From Rossellomorea sp. BNER (lineage in GTDB: Bacteria > Bacillota > Bacilli > Bacillales > Bacillaceae_B), in NCBI GenBank assembly GCA_024213275.1, contig JANAVG010000003.1, positions 351,637 through 415,636 on the forward strand: DNA of 64,000 bases, written 5' to 3'. Below are positions 26,908 through 36,576 of the stretch, one piece after another. Position numbers and translations under genes: made by a program. Under the pieces are notes generated by a model. That model was not told the DNA's origin. It did not search any database and was given only the letters and a program-made list of their open reading frames with translations. The number at the start of each line of letters is the position of its first letter. Positions within the stretch are counted from its first letter, which is position 1.

Positions 26908-27870
26908 TTATGGGCCATATAAGCTTAATCTCTCTTGTAAACCTTCTAAGACTTCCTCTGGTACTTCCCTGACCTTGATATCCCCACCTAGGAAAAGTAG
27001 CCAATTGGTCATTTCGGTCAATTCTTCGGGATTATTAACATTGATAAAAGTCTTTAGAATGGCTGTGGATTGGTAAGGATTCGTATAGGAAATTGAAACT
27101 TTTAAAGGATGGTATTTTTTGAACTGGGCAATCGCTTTTGGACCAAGTTCAAGGACAAGGTTGATTACTTCTTCCTGCTTACTTATTTTTTCTAAAATCT
27201 TTTTCTTACTTAATCTTTTTTTCGTCGGGTAGGGTTTGACATTAGTGAGGTAATCAACAGGAAAAATTTGCTTCTTTTCTTTCTTTAAGTCAAAGCCTTC
27301 AATCAGCCAAAGGCTTTTTTCTTTATATAGGTGCAAGAGATAAATTGGATAAGACTTTATTACCTTCCCTTCTTTGATGGTAATCAATAAATAGCTATCC
27401 AAAAGAAGGATTTGGATGAGTTTTTCTAACATGGGGTGGGGGAGGTCTGACAGATCAAGCAGGTCTGGATTATTGGGGTTGGTCCCTTCAAAAAGCAAGA
27501 TTTGATTTAAAAGAACAAGGTCATCTTGCTGGTTTTCTGAGATGAGGCCAAGTAATTTTTCAGCTAAAGAATGACGACTCTTTAGATAGGGGAGCTGTTG
27601 ATTTCTTGTGGCCATAAAGGCAATAAAAAGAGCTTTGACCTCATTATCAGTAAATTGAACATCGGGCAGGACAGAGTTGTGCATGACAAAATAACCCCCA
27701 TCCCTTCCAACTTCAGCGACAAGCGGCATCCCCATGGCCTCAATTTCTCTGATATCTCTAATAGCGGTCGAACGAGAGATGTTAAATTCCCGCATGATTT
27801 CGGAAATTGTAAAGTGGGAGCGGTTGTTGATATACCGCATGATAATATTAATCCGTTCAACTTTTTTCAT
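26908..27870 (-). CDS. yobV: YafY/YobV-type HTH and WYL domain regulator
   Basis: The 320-residue protein begins with a DeoR-like HTH (FTISEIMREFNISRSTAIRD at about 17-36, GRDGGY wing) and continues with a WYL domain (LLLDSYLLITIKEGKVIKSY ... YKEKSLWLIEGFD) and the C-terminal WCX region. These regulators often sense small ligands or nucleic-acid signals. The divergent neighbour encodes a GyrI-like effector-binding protein, the same pairing as yobV-yobU in B. subtilis. It probably represses the divergent genes. Confidence 0.87.
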   Translation of the reverse strand: MKKVERINIIMRYINNRSHFTISEIMREFNISRSTAIRDIREIEAMGMPLVAEVGRDGGYFVMHNSVLPDVQFTDNEVKALFIAFMATRNQQLPYLKSRHSLAEKLLGLISENQQDDLVLLNQILLFEGTNPNNPDLLDLSDLPHPMLEKLIQILLLDSYLLITIKEGKVIKSYPIYLLHLYKEKSLWLIEGFDLKKEKKQIFPVDYLTNVKPYPTKKRLSKKKILEKISKQEEVINLVLELGPKAIAQFKKYHPLKVSISYTNPYQSTAILKTFINVNNPEELTEMTNWLLFLGGDIKVREVPEEVLEGLQERLSLYGP

Positions 27871-27980
27871 CGGGACTCCTAAACAGTATCATTTTTTGAC
27901 ATGATTTAAGGTTATTATATAACCATCAAGTGAAGAAGAAAAGTCATTTGATTAATTTAAAAAAGAGGAAGGTTTTGAAT

Positions 27981-28460
27981 ATGGCAAATTATACTCTAGA
28001 AGAAAAAGACAGCTTTACGGTTTTAGGTATTGGAACTGAGCTTAAGAGCGATTACACAGACTTTGCTGGCATAAGCAAGGAAAAGGCAGACTTTTGGCAG
28101 GCCGTCAAACAAGATGGAAGGCTTGACGCTTTAAAAGCCATAGCCACAAAAGACTACATTTTTGCCGTGAACGAAGCGGTGAATAACAAGATGATGCATT
28201 ATGCTGGCGTCATGACAGAGTCATCAGTACCAGAGGAATCCAGAGTTATCCAATTCCCTAAGGGGGAATACCTGGTGGTTAAAGGGGAAGGGAAGACGGC
28301 TGAAGAGTTGAGTAATAAGCTAACTGGTATTGCCTTTGGTCAAGTCTTGCCAGAAGCAAAGAATTTTGCCTATGTTGGTGGGCCAAATGCAACGGTTGAG
28401 ATGGGGCAGCGAAATGGCTTAGTATTTGGTGAAATGTGGATTCCTGTTGTTAGGAAATAA
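27981..28460 (+). CDS. yobU: GyrI-like effector-binding protein, YobU-like
   Basis: The 159-residue protein is a free-standing GyrI-like/AraC effector-binding domain: YTLEEKDSFTVLGIGTELKS, FPKGEYLVVKGEGKTAEEL and the closing GLVFGEMWIPVVRK. It lacks a DNA-binding part. It is divergent from the WYL regulator gene, so it may be that regulator's partner or target. The ATG at 27981 follows AGAGGAAGG. Confidence 0.85.
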   Translation: MANYTLEEKDSFTVLGIGTELKSDYTDFAGISKEKADFWQAVKQDGRLDALKAIATKDYIFAVNEAVNNKMMHYAGVMTESSVPEESRVIQFPKGEYLVVKGEGKTAEELSNKLTGIAFGQVLPEAKNFAYVGGPNATVEMGQRNGLVFGEMWIPVVRK

Positions 28461-28481
28461 AGAGATAAAAGGAGAATGGAA

Positions 28482-28946
28482 TTGTCCTATATCGTTGATT
28501 TTAAAAATGTGTCTACGGTTGGTTTAGAGTCTTCACCTATAGCAGAAGCGCTTGCTGGTTTACGTGCCAATGAAGCCCGTTACTTTATGAACAAATACAA
28601 GCATGAATTTACGGTTGTACCAGCTAGTGAAAGCCAGGAGACCCTTGATTATGTGAATCGAATTTTGAAAGAAGAACGTAATATTGAGTTTGCGGCCAAA
28701 CCTTTAGAAACGTCACGTTTTCAAGTGGAAAATATCAAATTTTCCTACGTCTTTTATGAGGATGGTCTTGCGGTCAACGTTATGTATACAGTTAATGACC
28801 CTAAGAAACGAGCCGTTGGTTTTAAGCTTTCTGAGGGGATGGAGGTACCAAAGGAGTTAGAAGGGAAGTTTAAGTTTGCTCGGCAGAAGTCTAAATTAGC
28901 TGGAACAATTCGGGGCTCGTTTTTTGTAATTAAAGGAGAATACTAA
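28482..28946 (+). CDS. Unknown protein co-transcribed with the YobU-like gene
   Basis: The 154-residue protein (LSYIVDFKNVSTVGLESSPI ... RQKSKLAGTIRGSFFVIKGE) has no membrane segment and no domain I recognise. AAGGAG lies 8 nt before TTG 28482, whereas the ATG at 28476 is only 1 nt from it, so TTG is preferred. The 21-nt gap after the YobU-like gene indicates one operon. Function unknown. Confidence 0.7.
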   Translation: MSYIVDFKNVSTVGLESSPIAEALAGLRANEARYFMNKYKHEFTVVPASESQETLDYVNRILKEERNIEFAAKPLETSRFQVENIKFSYVFYEDGLAVNVMYTVNDPKKRAVGFKLSEGMEVPKELEGKFKFARQKSKLAGTIRGSFFVIKGEY

Positions 28947-29113
28947 AGTAAGCAAAAGCGCAAGTTGAGGAATCGAACCATTTTTTGTATTTGGTCATTA
29001 TTTTTCTTCATTGAAATTAGTGAAAGCTAATTTCTCTCTAGGTAAAAATAGCTTTCGCTCGTTAGAAAACCCAAATTTTTTCGTTATTCCTTTAAAGGGT
29101 GTTTTAATCAACG

Positions 29114-29162
29114 AAAAAAGCCCAATTTCTCATTTGTAATACTGAGAAATTGGGCTTTTTAA
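29114..29162. terminator. Two-way rho-independent terminator
   Basis: AAAAAGCCCAATTTCTCA pairs with TGAGAAATTGGGCTTTTT over about 17 bp. It serves the yobU-side operon and the convergent P450 operon. The rest of 28947-29251 holds no gene. Confidence 0.85.
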
Positions 29163-29251
29163 TATTTAAATTCTTTAAAGTTGTAAATGAGATTTCCTGA
29201 CGCTATCCCTTATAAAAAGAATTTTACTTATTAATATTTTTATTTAAATTC

Positions 29252-30484
29252 TTACTTATATACCTTCATAGGTAGATAGGTTAAGGATTGTCCCGTAGCT
29301 GAAGCAGTTAAATTTTTTTCTAATTCAAATCCTTCCAATGGCTCAATATGGGAAAACGTTTGTAAGAACGCTTCTAATGCAATTTTAATTTCTAAACGTG
29401 CAAGTGGTGCACCTAAACAGAAATGCGGACCATTTCCGAACGTTAAATGCTTTTTATTGTTTGAACGATGAATGTTTAGAGAGAAAGGATCGTCAAACAT
29501 GTTTTCATCCAAATTACATGCACTCATCCAAGCAATGACTACATCCCCTTTTTTAAATTCAGTTCCTAATAAATTATTGTCTTGTTTAACCGTACGATCT
29601 CTCCTTGAAATATGAAAACGATATCGAAGCATTTCTTCTACTGCTTTCGGGACTAATTCCAAATCATTTCTTAGCTCCTCATATAATGACTTATCATCAT
29701 AGAGCAGCGAATAGAAAGTATTAGCTATCGCATGGCTTGTTGTTTCAACCCCTGCACCTAAAAGTAGCATTGTGGTCTGCACAATCTGCTCATCCGTAAA
29801 CCTTTCCCCATCTACTTCAGCTTGGATTAAGTCAGAGATAATATCATCGGAAAGGTTCAAACGTCTTTGAACGACAATAGGGTATAGGTATTCGAAATAT
29901 TCTTTTGCAGCTTTTTGTTTTTGTAGCTCAATCTCTTCCAAATTTTCTTTGTCGTAAGGTTGGAAAAGGATATCAACCCAATTTTTGAACTGATATCTAT
30001 CTTGTATCGGTACCCCAAATAAGTCTGCTATAACCAGACTAGGCAAAGGAGATGCAAAGGATTCAACAATATTAACTGTAGAGTTTTCTTGTATGTCTTC
30101 TACAAGTCCGGTTGCAATCTGTTGAATACGAGGTTCCCAGTTCTTCAAACTGCGGGGAGTGAAAGCTGCTGCTAACAAGGAACGACCCTTCCGATGCCTA
30201 GGAGGATCTACGTTTGTAAGGTTTGTAATAGGTGAAGTCTTTTCTTGCTTGTTATTTGCCCCCACAAAAATAGTTGTTCTAGGTCCTTCACTTGAAAAGA
30301 ATTCATAGTTGCTTAACACCTGTTTGACATCTTCGTATTTAAACACATTCCATGTATTCGTTTTTTCATGAAAATAAACAGGATGATTGTGAAGCATTTC
30401 TTGATACCAATCAATAGGAAAAAATTCTTCTGCACGTGATTGGAAATTTGGGATTTCTATAAGTGGGATTACTTCTTTATTCAT
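29252..30484 (-). CDS. Cytochrome P450, CYP109-like
   Basis: The 410-residue soluble P450 has the I-helix motif GAGVETTS (243-250), the ExxR pair E284/R287 (VEEMLRYRF) and the heme loop FGNGPHFCLGAPLAR with C356. The order of motifs and N-terminal region resemble CYP109-type (YjiB-like) bacterial P450s that hydroxylate fatty acids, steroids or terpenoids. No ferredoxin or reductase gene is adjacent. It lies 111 bp downstream of a second P450 gene on the same strand and is probably co-transcribed. Confidence 0.9.
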   Translation of the reverse strand: MNKEVIPLIEIPNFQSRAEEFFPIDWYQEMLHNHPVYFHEKTNTWNVFKYEDVKQVLSNYEFFSSEGPRTTIFVGANNKQEKTSPITNLTNVDPPRHRKGRSLLAAAFTPRSLKNWEPRIQQIATGLVEDIQENSTVNIVESFASPLPSLVIADLFGVPIQDRYQFKNWVDILFQPYDKENLEEIELQKQKAAKEYFEYLYPIVVQRRLNLSDDIISDLIQAEVDGERFTDEQIVQTTMLLLGAGVETTSHAIANTFYSLLYDDKSLYEELRNDLELVPKAVEEMLRYRFHISRRDRTVKQDNNLLGTEFKKGDVVIAWMSACNLDENMFDDPFSLNIHRSNNKKHLTFGNGPHFCLGAPLARLEIKIALEAFLQTFSHIEPLEGFELEKNLTASATGQSLTYLPMKVYK

Positions 30485-30595
30485 ACTAGTCCTATTCCTC
30501 CTTCAAAATTGCAATGCATTCATTAGCTTTCGTTTTTCAATGGATGGAAAACAACTATAGACATAGTGTCGGCTCGCCTTCAAAAGATACCTCCA

Positions 30596-31849
30596 CTAAA
30601 AAGTAACTGGCAGGGATGTTAACCCTTGCGAACTTAGCGTAAACTTCCAAATGACGCTATCCCGAGGGACATTGAGCCGCAGGTTAGGTATGCGTCTAAG
30701 CAGGGTGGAAAACGCAACGTCTCCTTCTATACGAGCTAGCGGCGCACCCAAACATGAATGGATACCATGTCCTAAGGCGAGATGACGCTTGATTGTACGT
30801 GTAATGTCCAGCTCTTCAGGCTCCTCAAACTGGAGCTCATCCCGATTTGCTGATTTCAATACTGGAATGACCATATCCCCCTTCTTAATCTGCTGCCCAG
30901 CAAGCTCGGTATCTTTAATGGCAAAACGAGGTCCCGATATTGTAGCTGGACCATTGAAGCGAAGCAGTTCCTCGACGGCAGAAGGAACTAAATGAAGGTC
31001 GGTTTTGAGTTTTTCCAGTTGCTCGGGATGATCCAGTAACATCAAAGTACCGGTGGCGATCAGATTTGAGGTTGTCTCATGTCCGGCAAAAATCAATAGC
31101 GAGATCATCGAGAGAAGTTCTGTTTCGCTGAGCTGATCGCCCTCTTCTTCGATGGCAATCAACTGGCTGATCAATTCATCATCAGGATGTTGGCGTTTGT
31201 CCGCCACAAGCTTTGCGATGTATTCGCCAAAAGCACGTATTTGCTCCGCGACTCCCGGTTCTTCCCTTCCCAGCCCCAGACCGTGTGCGATCGCCCCAGA
31301 CCATTCACGAATTTTTACCTGGTCTGATCGAGGAACACCAAGCATGTCAGAAATTACATTGATAGGTAAGGGATAGGCATAGTCCTTGACGATGTCCATT
31401 ACGCCTTTATCTTGAACTTGATCGAGTAATTCGTCAGCAATCTTCTGCACGCGCGGGCGTAAACTTTCCATATATTTAGGAGTGAAGGCTTTGGACACAA
31501 GTCTGCGCAACCTTCGATGATCAAGATTATCGACAGAAAGCATGGATTTTCCAGTCAAGAAGGTAGGAGGAGCAGATGAATCAGTGTTGGTTTGATGGAT
31601 GTCACTTTGGCCATCGATGGAGCTTTGGTCTACAGTAAAACGGGAATGGTCTTTAAGTACCTGCATTGCCTCTTCCATACGCGTAACCATCCAGGATTGT
31701 TGATTCGTTCCACCCATCGGAGACGGGATAGGAATAACGGATCCGACTTCCCGAATCTGTGCGAATAACGGAAATGGATTTTCACCGCTTTCACCACTAA
31801 GTAAGCCTAATACTGCTTTTTCTGGTAAGCGTTGATCTGAATTATTCAT
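30596..31849 (-). CDS. Cytochrome P450, CYP107-like
   Basis: The 417-residue P450 has AGHETT (255-260), E294/R297 (VEELLRFNG) and the heme loop LGHGIHSCLGAPLAR with C366. It is of the CYP107 type often acting on macrolide, steroid or fatty-acid substrates. Base composition is clearly richer in G and C than the neighbouring P450 and the TetR gene, which suggests separate acquisition. It heads a two-P450 operon that diverges from the TetR gene. AAGGAAGG precedes the start. Confidence 0.9.
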   Translation of the reverse strand: MNNSDQRLPEKAVLGLLSGESGENPFPLFAQIREVGSVIPIPSPMGGTNQQSWMVTRMEEAMQVLKDHSRFTVDQSSIDGQSDIHQTNTDSSAPPTFLTGKSMLSVDNLDHRRLRRLVSKAFTPKYMESLRPRVQKIADELLDQVQDKGVMDIVKDYAYPLPINVISDMLGVPRSDQVKIREWSGAIAHGLGLGREEPGVAEQIRAFGEYIAKLVADKRQHPDDELISQLIAIEEEGDQLSETELLSMISLLIFAGHETTSNLIATGTLMLLDHPEQLEKLKTDLHLVPSAVEELLRFNGPATISGPRFAIKDTELAGQQIKKGDMVIPVLKSANRDELQFEEPEELDITRTIKRHLALGHGIHSCLGAPLARIEGDVAFSTLLRRIPNLRLNVPRDSVIWKFTLSSQGLTSLPVTF

Positions 31850-32006
31850 GACAACCTTCCTTTCTCCAAGTACCCTTTACGGGAGTAATCTTTTCTCTTT
31901 TCTGTAACTCTTGTTTATGTAAATGACCTGTTTGTCTAAATAATGAATCTAAAAATCATCAAGATAATAATCTTTAGCGTTCATTTGACATCAAATTTTC
32001 CTTTTG

Positions 32007-32040
32007 TATACCGGTTGTATATTTTTATACCTGTGGTATA
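32007..32040. promoter_or_regulatory. Paired palindromes between P450 operon and TetR gene
   Basis: TATACCGGTTGTATA (32007-32021) and TATACCTGTGGTATA (32026-32040) are both palindromic, with centres 19 bp apart, about two helical turns. This is the geometry of a two-dimer TetR operator. It lies in the 307-bp divergent gap that otherwise has no gene, so it could control both directions. Confidence 0.7.
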
Positions 32041-32156
32041 TAAATAGTATATATTCATTTTTGTTGATTCATCAATAGGAAAATATAACTTGATTATGTA
32101 GAAGATACATGCGATATATTAAACAATGAAGAAAGTGTGAATAAAGGAGTAATAGA

Positions 32157-33050
32157 ATGAATAAAAAACAACGTGACGTTTTAGAGCATGCCCATAAGCT
32201 TTTTATAGAAAAAGGATACCTTGATACTTCAATACAGGATATACTAGAACGATGTGGTATTTCAAAAGGGACATTTTACAAATATTTCTCATCAAAAAGT
32301 GAATTATTAATATCGTTGCTCTCGATTTTACAAGAATCGATGACATTGCAGCGTGAAAAGTTAGCCATTGAATATAAAGGGACGGATCGTCTAGTTTTTG
32401 AAGAACAAATGATATTCATGATGCGTTTTATGGAGGAGAACAAAGTACCTGAAATGATTGAAACAACACTAGTCTTGAATGAAATTAAAATCTATCATTA
32501 TATAGAAGAAATGAAAGCAACAACTTTAAGTTGGATATATACTCGTTTTCAAGAGATTTTTCCAAAAGAAAGTTCCTCTCAATTATTCGACAGTGCCGTA
32601 GTCTTCGATGGAATGATTAATAATATTTTTAGGATAAATAAAACGTTAAATTATACATTAACAATTGAACATATTGTCTGTTACTGTATGAAACGTACAG
32701 AAGAGATGATTATGGCCGTCAGTGAAAAAAAAGAGCAATTATTTGATCCAGAAATACTATTTTCTTTATTTGAAGAGCAAACTGATTACCATTTTTCTAC
32801 TGAATTGATACGTGCAACAAAAAGTATGAAACGTTTTGTGGGGAAAAATGTAATGGATGAAACAAAACAAAAAGAATGTCTAGAATATATTGCATTTATT
32901 TCTGATGAATTATTGCAAAATAATGCTGACCCTCGTAAATTTATTATCAATAGTTCTCTTTCATCATTGGAGGAGATTGAACCTGTTAATAATAGTATTG
33001 AGATAACAGAATACAAGCAATTATTAAATCGATTAATAAAAAATCTATAA
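32157..33050 (+). CDS. TetR/AcrR family regulator, long form
   Basis: The 297-residue regulator has an N-terminal TetR HTH (LFIEKGYLDTSIQDILERCG with ISKGTFYKYFSSKSELL, about residues 16-50). The ligand-binding part is about 240 residues, longer than the usual 150, and carries a distinct C-terminal helical segment. It is divergent from two P450 genes and upstream of an MFS pump gene 2 kb away, so it may sense a compound that the P450s oxidise. AAAGGAG precedes the ATG. Confidence 0.88.
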   Translation: MNKKQRDVLEHAHKLFIEKGYLDTSIQDILERCGISKGTFYKYFSSKSELLISLLSILQESMTLQREKLAIEYKGTDRLVFEEQMIFMMRFMEENKVPEMIETTLVLNEIKIYHYIEEMKATTLSWIYTRFQEIFPKESSSQLFDSAVVFDGMINNIFRINKTLNYTLTIEHIVCYCMKRTEEMIMAVSEKKEQLFDPEILFSLFEEQTDYHFSTELIRATKSMKRFVGKNVMDETKQKECLEYIAFISDELLQNNADPRKFIINSSLSSLEEIEPVNNSIEITEYKQLLNRLIKNL

Positions 33051-33137
33051 CAACCTTTTAGGTGATCGTGGTTTTCATGTAAACCAAGTAACTAGTTTAA
33101 ACAATCTTTGTCCACTTAACTGAATGATTCCATAATA

Positions 33138-33182
33138 AAAAAATCCGATTTTCCTTACCGTAAAGGAAAACCGGATTTTTGC
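33138..33182 (+). terminator. Rho-independent terminator of the TetR gene
   Basis: AAAAATCCGATTTTCCTT pairs with AAGGAAAACCGGATTTTT, about 15 bp with small internal mismatches and a T run. The remaining sequence to 33451 has no gene I can support. Confidence 0.8.
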
Positions 33183-33451
33183 ATCTGGTTCTTAGCGTAT
33201 GAATTTTTTAAATGCTGAAGGGTTTCTTTAGGACACAGATTATTTGATATCATTTTAATCCCGTTCATAAAAGTACATATTTACCCAACGGTTGTATTTT
33301 ATAGAATCCTTTAAAAATTTCGTTCGTTAAGATCGGAAAGTATTTTGTAAACGTACGTTGTTTTTCTTGTTTCAGATAATTAAAAGCAGGAAAACCTGAA
33401 AAAGTTCCGAATGTAGTAGAAGATAAAAAGACAAAATTATTGGGGGAAATC

Positions 33452-34873
33452 ATGAAGCTACAGATCTTACATACAAATGACCTTCATAGTCATTTTGAAA
33501 ATTTCTCAAGAGCCGCTACATTAATTAATCAGTATAGGGACGATCATACTCTTCTCCTAGATGCTGGGGATTTTGCTGATTTTAAAAGCATTGAGCTTCA
33601 AGGTACGAAAGGGGAGGCAGCAATTGAATTATTAGGGTGTGTCGGTTATGACGCATTGACAATTGGCAATAATGAAATGTTTAACGGCATCGATACACTT
33701 GAACATATGGCAACCATCAGTACGATTCCGTTTATCAGCAACAACCTGCTTAGAAAGGATAAAACTAAAGTCAATGGTGTCGTTTCAAGTGCGATCATTA
33801 TAAAAAAGGGTCTTCGTATTCTCATCACTGGATCGTCACCTGATTTGAGTGATTTCAATGATGGTCTTGGTGTACATATCCAATCTTATAAAAAAGCGAT
33901 CGCAGAAGAATTAAAAAGAAATCAAGGGAAATATGATCTTTGCATCGTTCTAAATCATATCGGCACTGTCGCTGATACTGAGCTGGCAGAGGAAATGAGC
34001 GGGATCGATATTATTATTTCTTCTCATGACCATCAGCTTTATCCTGAAGCGAAAATAATAAATGGGACCATCATTAATAGCGCAGGCTATTATGGTGAGT
34101 ATATAGGAATTTTGGAGCTAGATGTAACCGATGATAACGTAGAATTGCTTCATTCTGCTACACTTTCCACCAGCACTTCGGAAATGGATGAAAGGATTAT
34201 ATCAATTTTAAAAACGAATAAAGAGAAAGCTGTTGAAGTCTTGAGCAAACCACTTTATGCCATCCACCATCCTCTTTGGCATGACATTATCGAGGAAAAT
34301 CCGATCACAAACTTAATTGCCGATGGTTTAAAAGATATGCTGAACTGTGATCTCGGTCTAATCAATAGCGGAATTGTCAATGCTGGGGCTTTCAATTTTC
34401 TTTCAAATAAAAAGTTAATTGAAATTTGTCCGTCACCACTTAATCCTACCTCCTTTGAAATAAAAGGAAAAGACATTAAGATAGCTATAGAACAATCACT
34501 CGATGCACAGGTTTGTCTAGCAGATGGAAGGGGGCCAGGATTTAGAGGGAAATACTCAGGAAGGCTGCATGTCTCAGGAGCGAAGATCTTACATGATGGA
34601 AAAAGAATCATTGACATGTACATTGGGGATCAACTTGTGGAAGATGAAACATGGTATACGGTAGCAAGCTCTGATTATTTACAGCGTGGCTCAGGGTACC
34701 CATCGCTTGCAAACAACAGAAACGAAAAGTATCTTCCAGAGGAAATCCGTGATGTCATCAGATTATATGCGTATCGACCCGAATTTATTGAAAGGGCAGT
34801 CTTAAATAGGTGGAGAGTAAGGAGTGAAATCCCTCTTCCAGGCTTTGTTGGAGCGGAAGCTGCGAGACCCTAA
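33452..34873 (+). CDS. 5'-nucleotidase/2',3'-cyclic phosphodiesterase-like metallophosphatase (YunD-like)
   Basis: The 473-residue protein has the calcineurin-like metallophosphatase core: LHTNDLHSHFE (metal site 1), LLDAGDFADF, LTIGNNEMFNG (the GNHE-type motif, here GNNE), VLNHIGTVAD and IISSHDHQ. The C-terminal 5_nucleotid domain runs from about residue 270 (VGYSS-like region ENPITNLIADGL ... YTVASSDYLQRGSGYPS). No signal peptide is seen, so it is cytoplasmic, like YunD of B. subtilis. ATG 33452 has GGGGGA upstream. Confidence 0.88.
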   Translation: MKLQILHTNDLHSHFENFSRAATLINQYRDDHTLLLDAGDFADFKSIELQGTKGEAAIELLGCVGYDALTIGNNEMFNGIDTLEHMATISTIPFISNNLLRKDKTKVNGVVSSAIIIKKGLRILITGSSPDLSDFNDGLGVHIQSYKKAIAEELKRNQGKYDLCIVLNHIGTVADTELAEEMSGIDIIISSHDHQLYPEAKIINGTIINSAGYYGEYIGILELDVTDDNVELLHSATLSTSTSEMDERIISILKTNKEKAVEVLSKPLYAIHHPLWHDIIEENPITNLIADGLKDMLNCDLGLINSGIVNAGAFNFLSNKKLIEICPSPLNPTSFEIKGKDIKIAIEQSLDAQVCLADGRGPGFRGKYSGRLHVSGAKILHDGKRIIDMYIGDQLVEDETWYTVASSDYLQRGSGYPSLANNRNEKYLPEEIRDVIRLYAYRPEFIERAVLNRWRVRSEIPLPGFVGAEAARP

Positions 34874-35021
34874 TCAACTGGATAGATGTCTTGGTAGGTT
34901 TTAAGGTATTTATTTGTCTAAAAAGTTCTTATTGCCTAAACGTTATAGCAAATGGTGAATACACACCTGACAAGAAAAAGTAGTATTTAATCTCTCATCT
35001 ATTTTAGAAAGGACTTTACAT

Positions 35022-36521
35022 ATGAAAAAAGATAAAAAAATAGGAATGGTTGTTGCGGGACTATTACTCGGAATCTTAATGGCTGCTATGGACAATACAA
35101 TCGTAGCAACCGCAATGGGGACCATTGTGGCCGATCTTGGAGGGCTGGATAAGTTTGTATGGGTGACGAGTGCTTACATGGTTGCTGTAATGGCAGGAAC
35201 GCCGATTTTTGGTAAGCTGTCTGATATGTATGGGCGTAAGCGATTTTACCTTTTCGGTTTAATTGTATTTCTATTTGGTTCGATTTTATGTGGGACGGCG
35301 GATAGCATGGTCCAGCTCAGTATTTATCGAGCAATTCAGGGTATCGGGGGCGGTGCGTTAATGCCAATTGCCTTTACGATTGTTTTCGACATATTTCCGC
35401 CTGAAAAACGTGGGAAAATGACTGGACTTCTTGGTGCAGTATTTGGAACATCAAGTGTTTTCGGTCCGTTGCTTGGGGCTTATATTACAGAATATATAAG
35501 CTGGCACTGGATTTTTTACATTAATGTACCATTAGGAATTTTGTCGTTAGTATTTTTATCGGTGTATTATAAAGAATCACTTGAGCATAAGGAACAAACG
35601 ATTGATTGGTGGGGTGCGGCTACTCTTGTTACAGCAGTCGTGTCTTTAATGTTTGCGCTTGAACTTGGTGGGAATGAATTTGCTTGGAATTCTACTGTCA
35701 TTATAGGTTTGTTTTCCATGTTCGCCGTTCTTTTTGCTGCCTTCCTTAAAATTGAGACCATAGCAAAGGATCCGATTATTTCTTTTGGAATGTTTAAGAA
35801 ACGATTATTTGCGACAAGTAATGCAGTAGCCTTGTTTTACGGCGCTACATTTATTATTGCAACGGTTTATATTCCAATATTTGTTCAAGGTGTGTTTGGC
35901 GGATCAGCAACGAACTCCGGACTTATATTGACACCGATGATGCTCGGTTCGGTGGTAGGAAGTTCAATAGGGGGGATGTTGACAACGAAAGCGAGTTACC
36001 GGAACATAATGATTTTCTCAGGTTTTGTATTTGTATTAGGAATTTTCCTATTAAGTACGCTATCACCTGAAACCTCCCATACAATGATAATCATCTACAT
36101 GATTCTTACCGGTTTTGGGGTTGGATTTTCTTTCTCCACTCTAAGCATGGCGGCGATTCACAATTTTGATATAAAACAACGCGGGTCTGCAACCTCAACA
36201 AACTCGTTCTTCCGTTCGTTAGGGATGACAATTGGTGTCACAGTATTTGGGATTATTCAACGTAATTTATTTGAGAATAAGTTGAGCAATGCTTTTGGAG
36301 ATACGGAACAAGGCGGAAATTTCGGTGACCCTAGGGCAATCCTTTCTCCAGAAGCACGTGAGAATATTCCTACACCTGTGCTCGATAACATTATGAATGC
36401 TTTATCTTCTTCTATTGCAGAAACGTTTATGTGGGCGCTTGTCCCTGCCGTTTTGGCCATTGTCTTTATATTCATGATGGGTAAGGAACGTATTGAAATT
36501 TCTATTAAAAAGCGAAGTTAA
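35022..36521 (+). CDS. MFS drug efflux transporter, DHA2 (14-helix) family
   Basis: The 499-residue pump begins GLLLGILMAAMDNTIVATAM, the DHA2 motif with the membrane Asp in helix 1, followed by FGKLSDMYGRKRFYLFG (motif A) and QGIGGGALMPIAFTI and GPLLGAYITEYISWHWIFYI (motif C and D2). It has about 14 helices, like EmrB/QacA, and would expel hydrophobic or cationic drugs with protons. AGAAAGGA precedes the ATG. The TetR gene upstream is a possible regulator, though a terminator and one gene intervene. Confidence 0.92.
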   Translation: MKKDKKIGMVVAGLLLGILMAAMDNTIVATAMGTIVADLGGLDKFVWVTSAYMVAVMAGTPIFGKLSDMYGRKRFYLFGLIVFLFGSILCGTADSMVQLSIYRAIQGIGGGALMPIAFTIVFDIFPPEKRGKMTGLLGAVFGTSSVFGPLLGAYITEYISWHWIFYINVPLGILSLVFLSVYYKESLEHKEQTIDWWGAATLVTAVVSLMFALELGGNEFAWNSTVIIGLFSMFAVLFAAFLKIETIAKDPIISFGMFKKRLFATSNAVALFYGATFIIATVYIPIFVQGVFGGSATNSGLILTPMMLGSVVGSSIGGMLTTKASYRNIMIFSGFVFVLGIFLLSTLSPETSHTMIIIYMILTGFGVGFSFSTLSMAAIHNFDIKQRGSATSTNSFFRSLGMTIGVTVFGIIQRNLFENKLSNAFGDTEQGGNFGDPRAILSPEARENIPTPVLDNIMNALSSSIAETFMWALVPAVLAIVFIFMMGKERIEISIKKRS

Positions 36522-36548
36522 GCATAGATTATAAAAATCAATCGCATG

Positions 36549-36576
36549 AAACCTCCCGAATTTGGGGGGTTTTTTG
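36549..36576 (+). terminator. Rho-independent terminator after the MFS gene
   Basis: ACCTCCC pairs with GGGGGGT around GAATTT, followed by six T. The rest of 36577-36988 has no supported gene; an inverted repeat ACAACATTTA/TAAATGTTGT lies at 36851-36893. Confidence 0.8.

Noticed and set aside
26722..26922. Open frame of 66 codons from a TTG
   Set aside because: No ribosome site, no recognisable family, and it runs antisense into the end of the yobV-like gene.
33265..33453. Minus-strand open frame upstream of the YunD-like gene
   Set aside because: No ribosome site or homology; antisense to the leader of the real gene.
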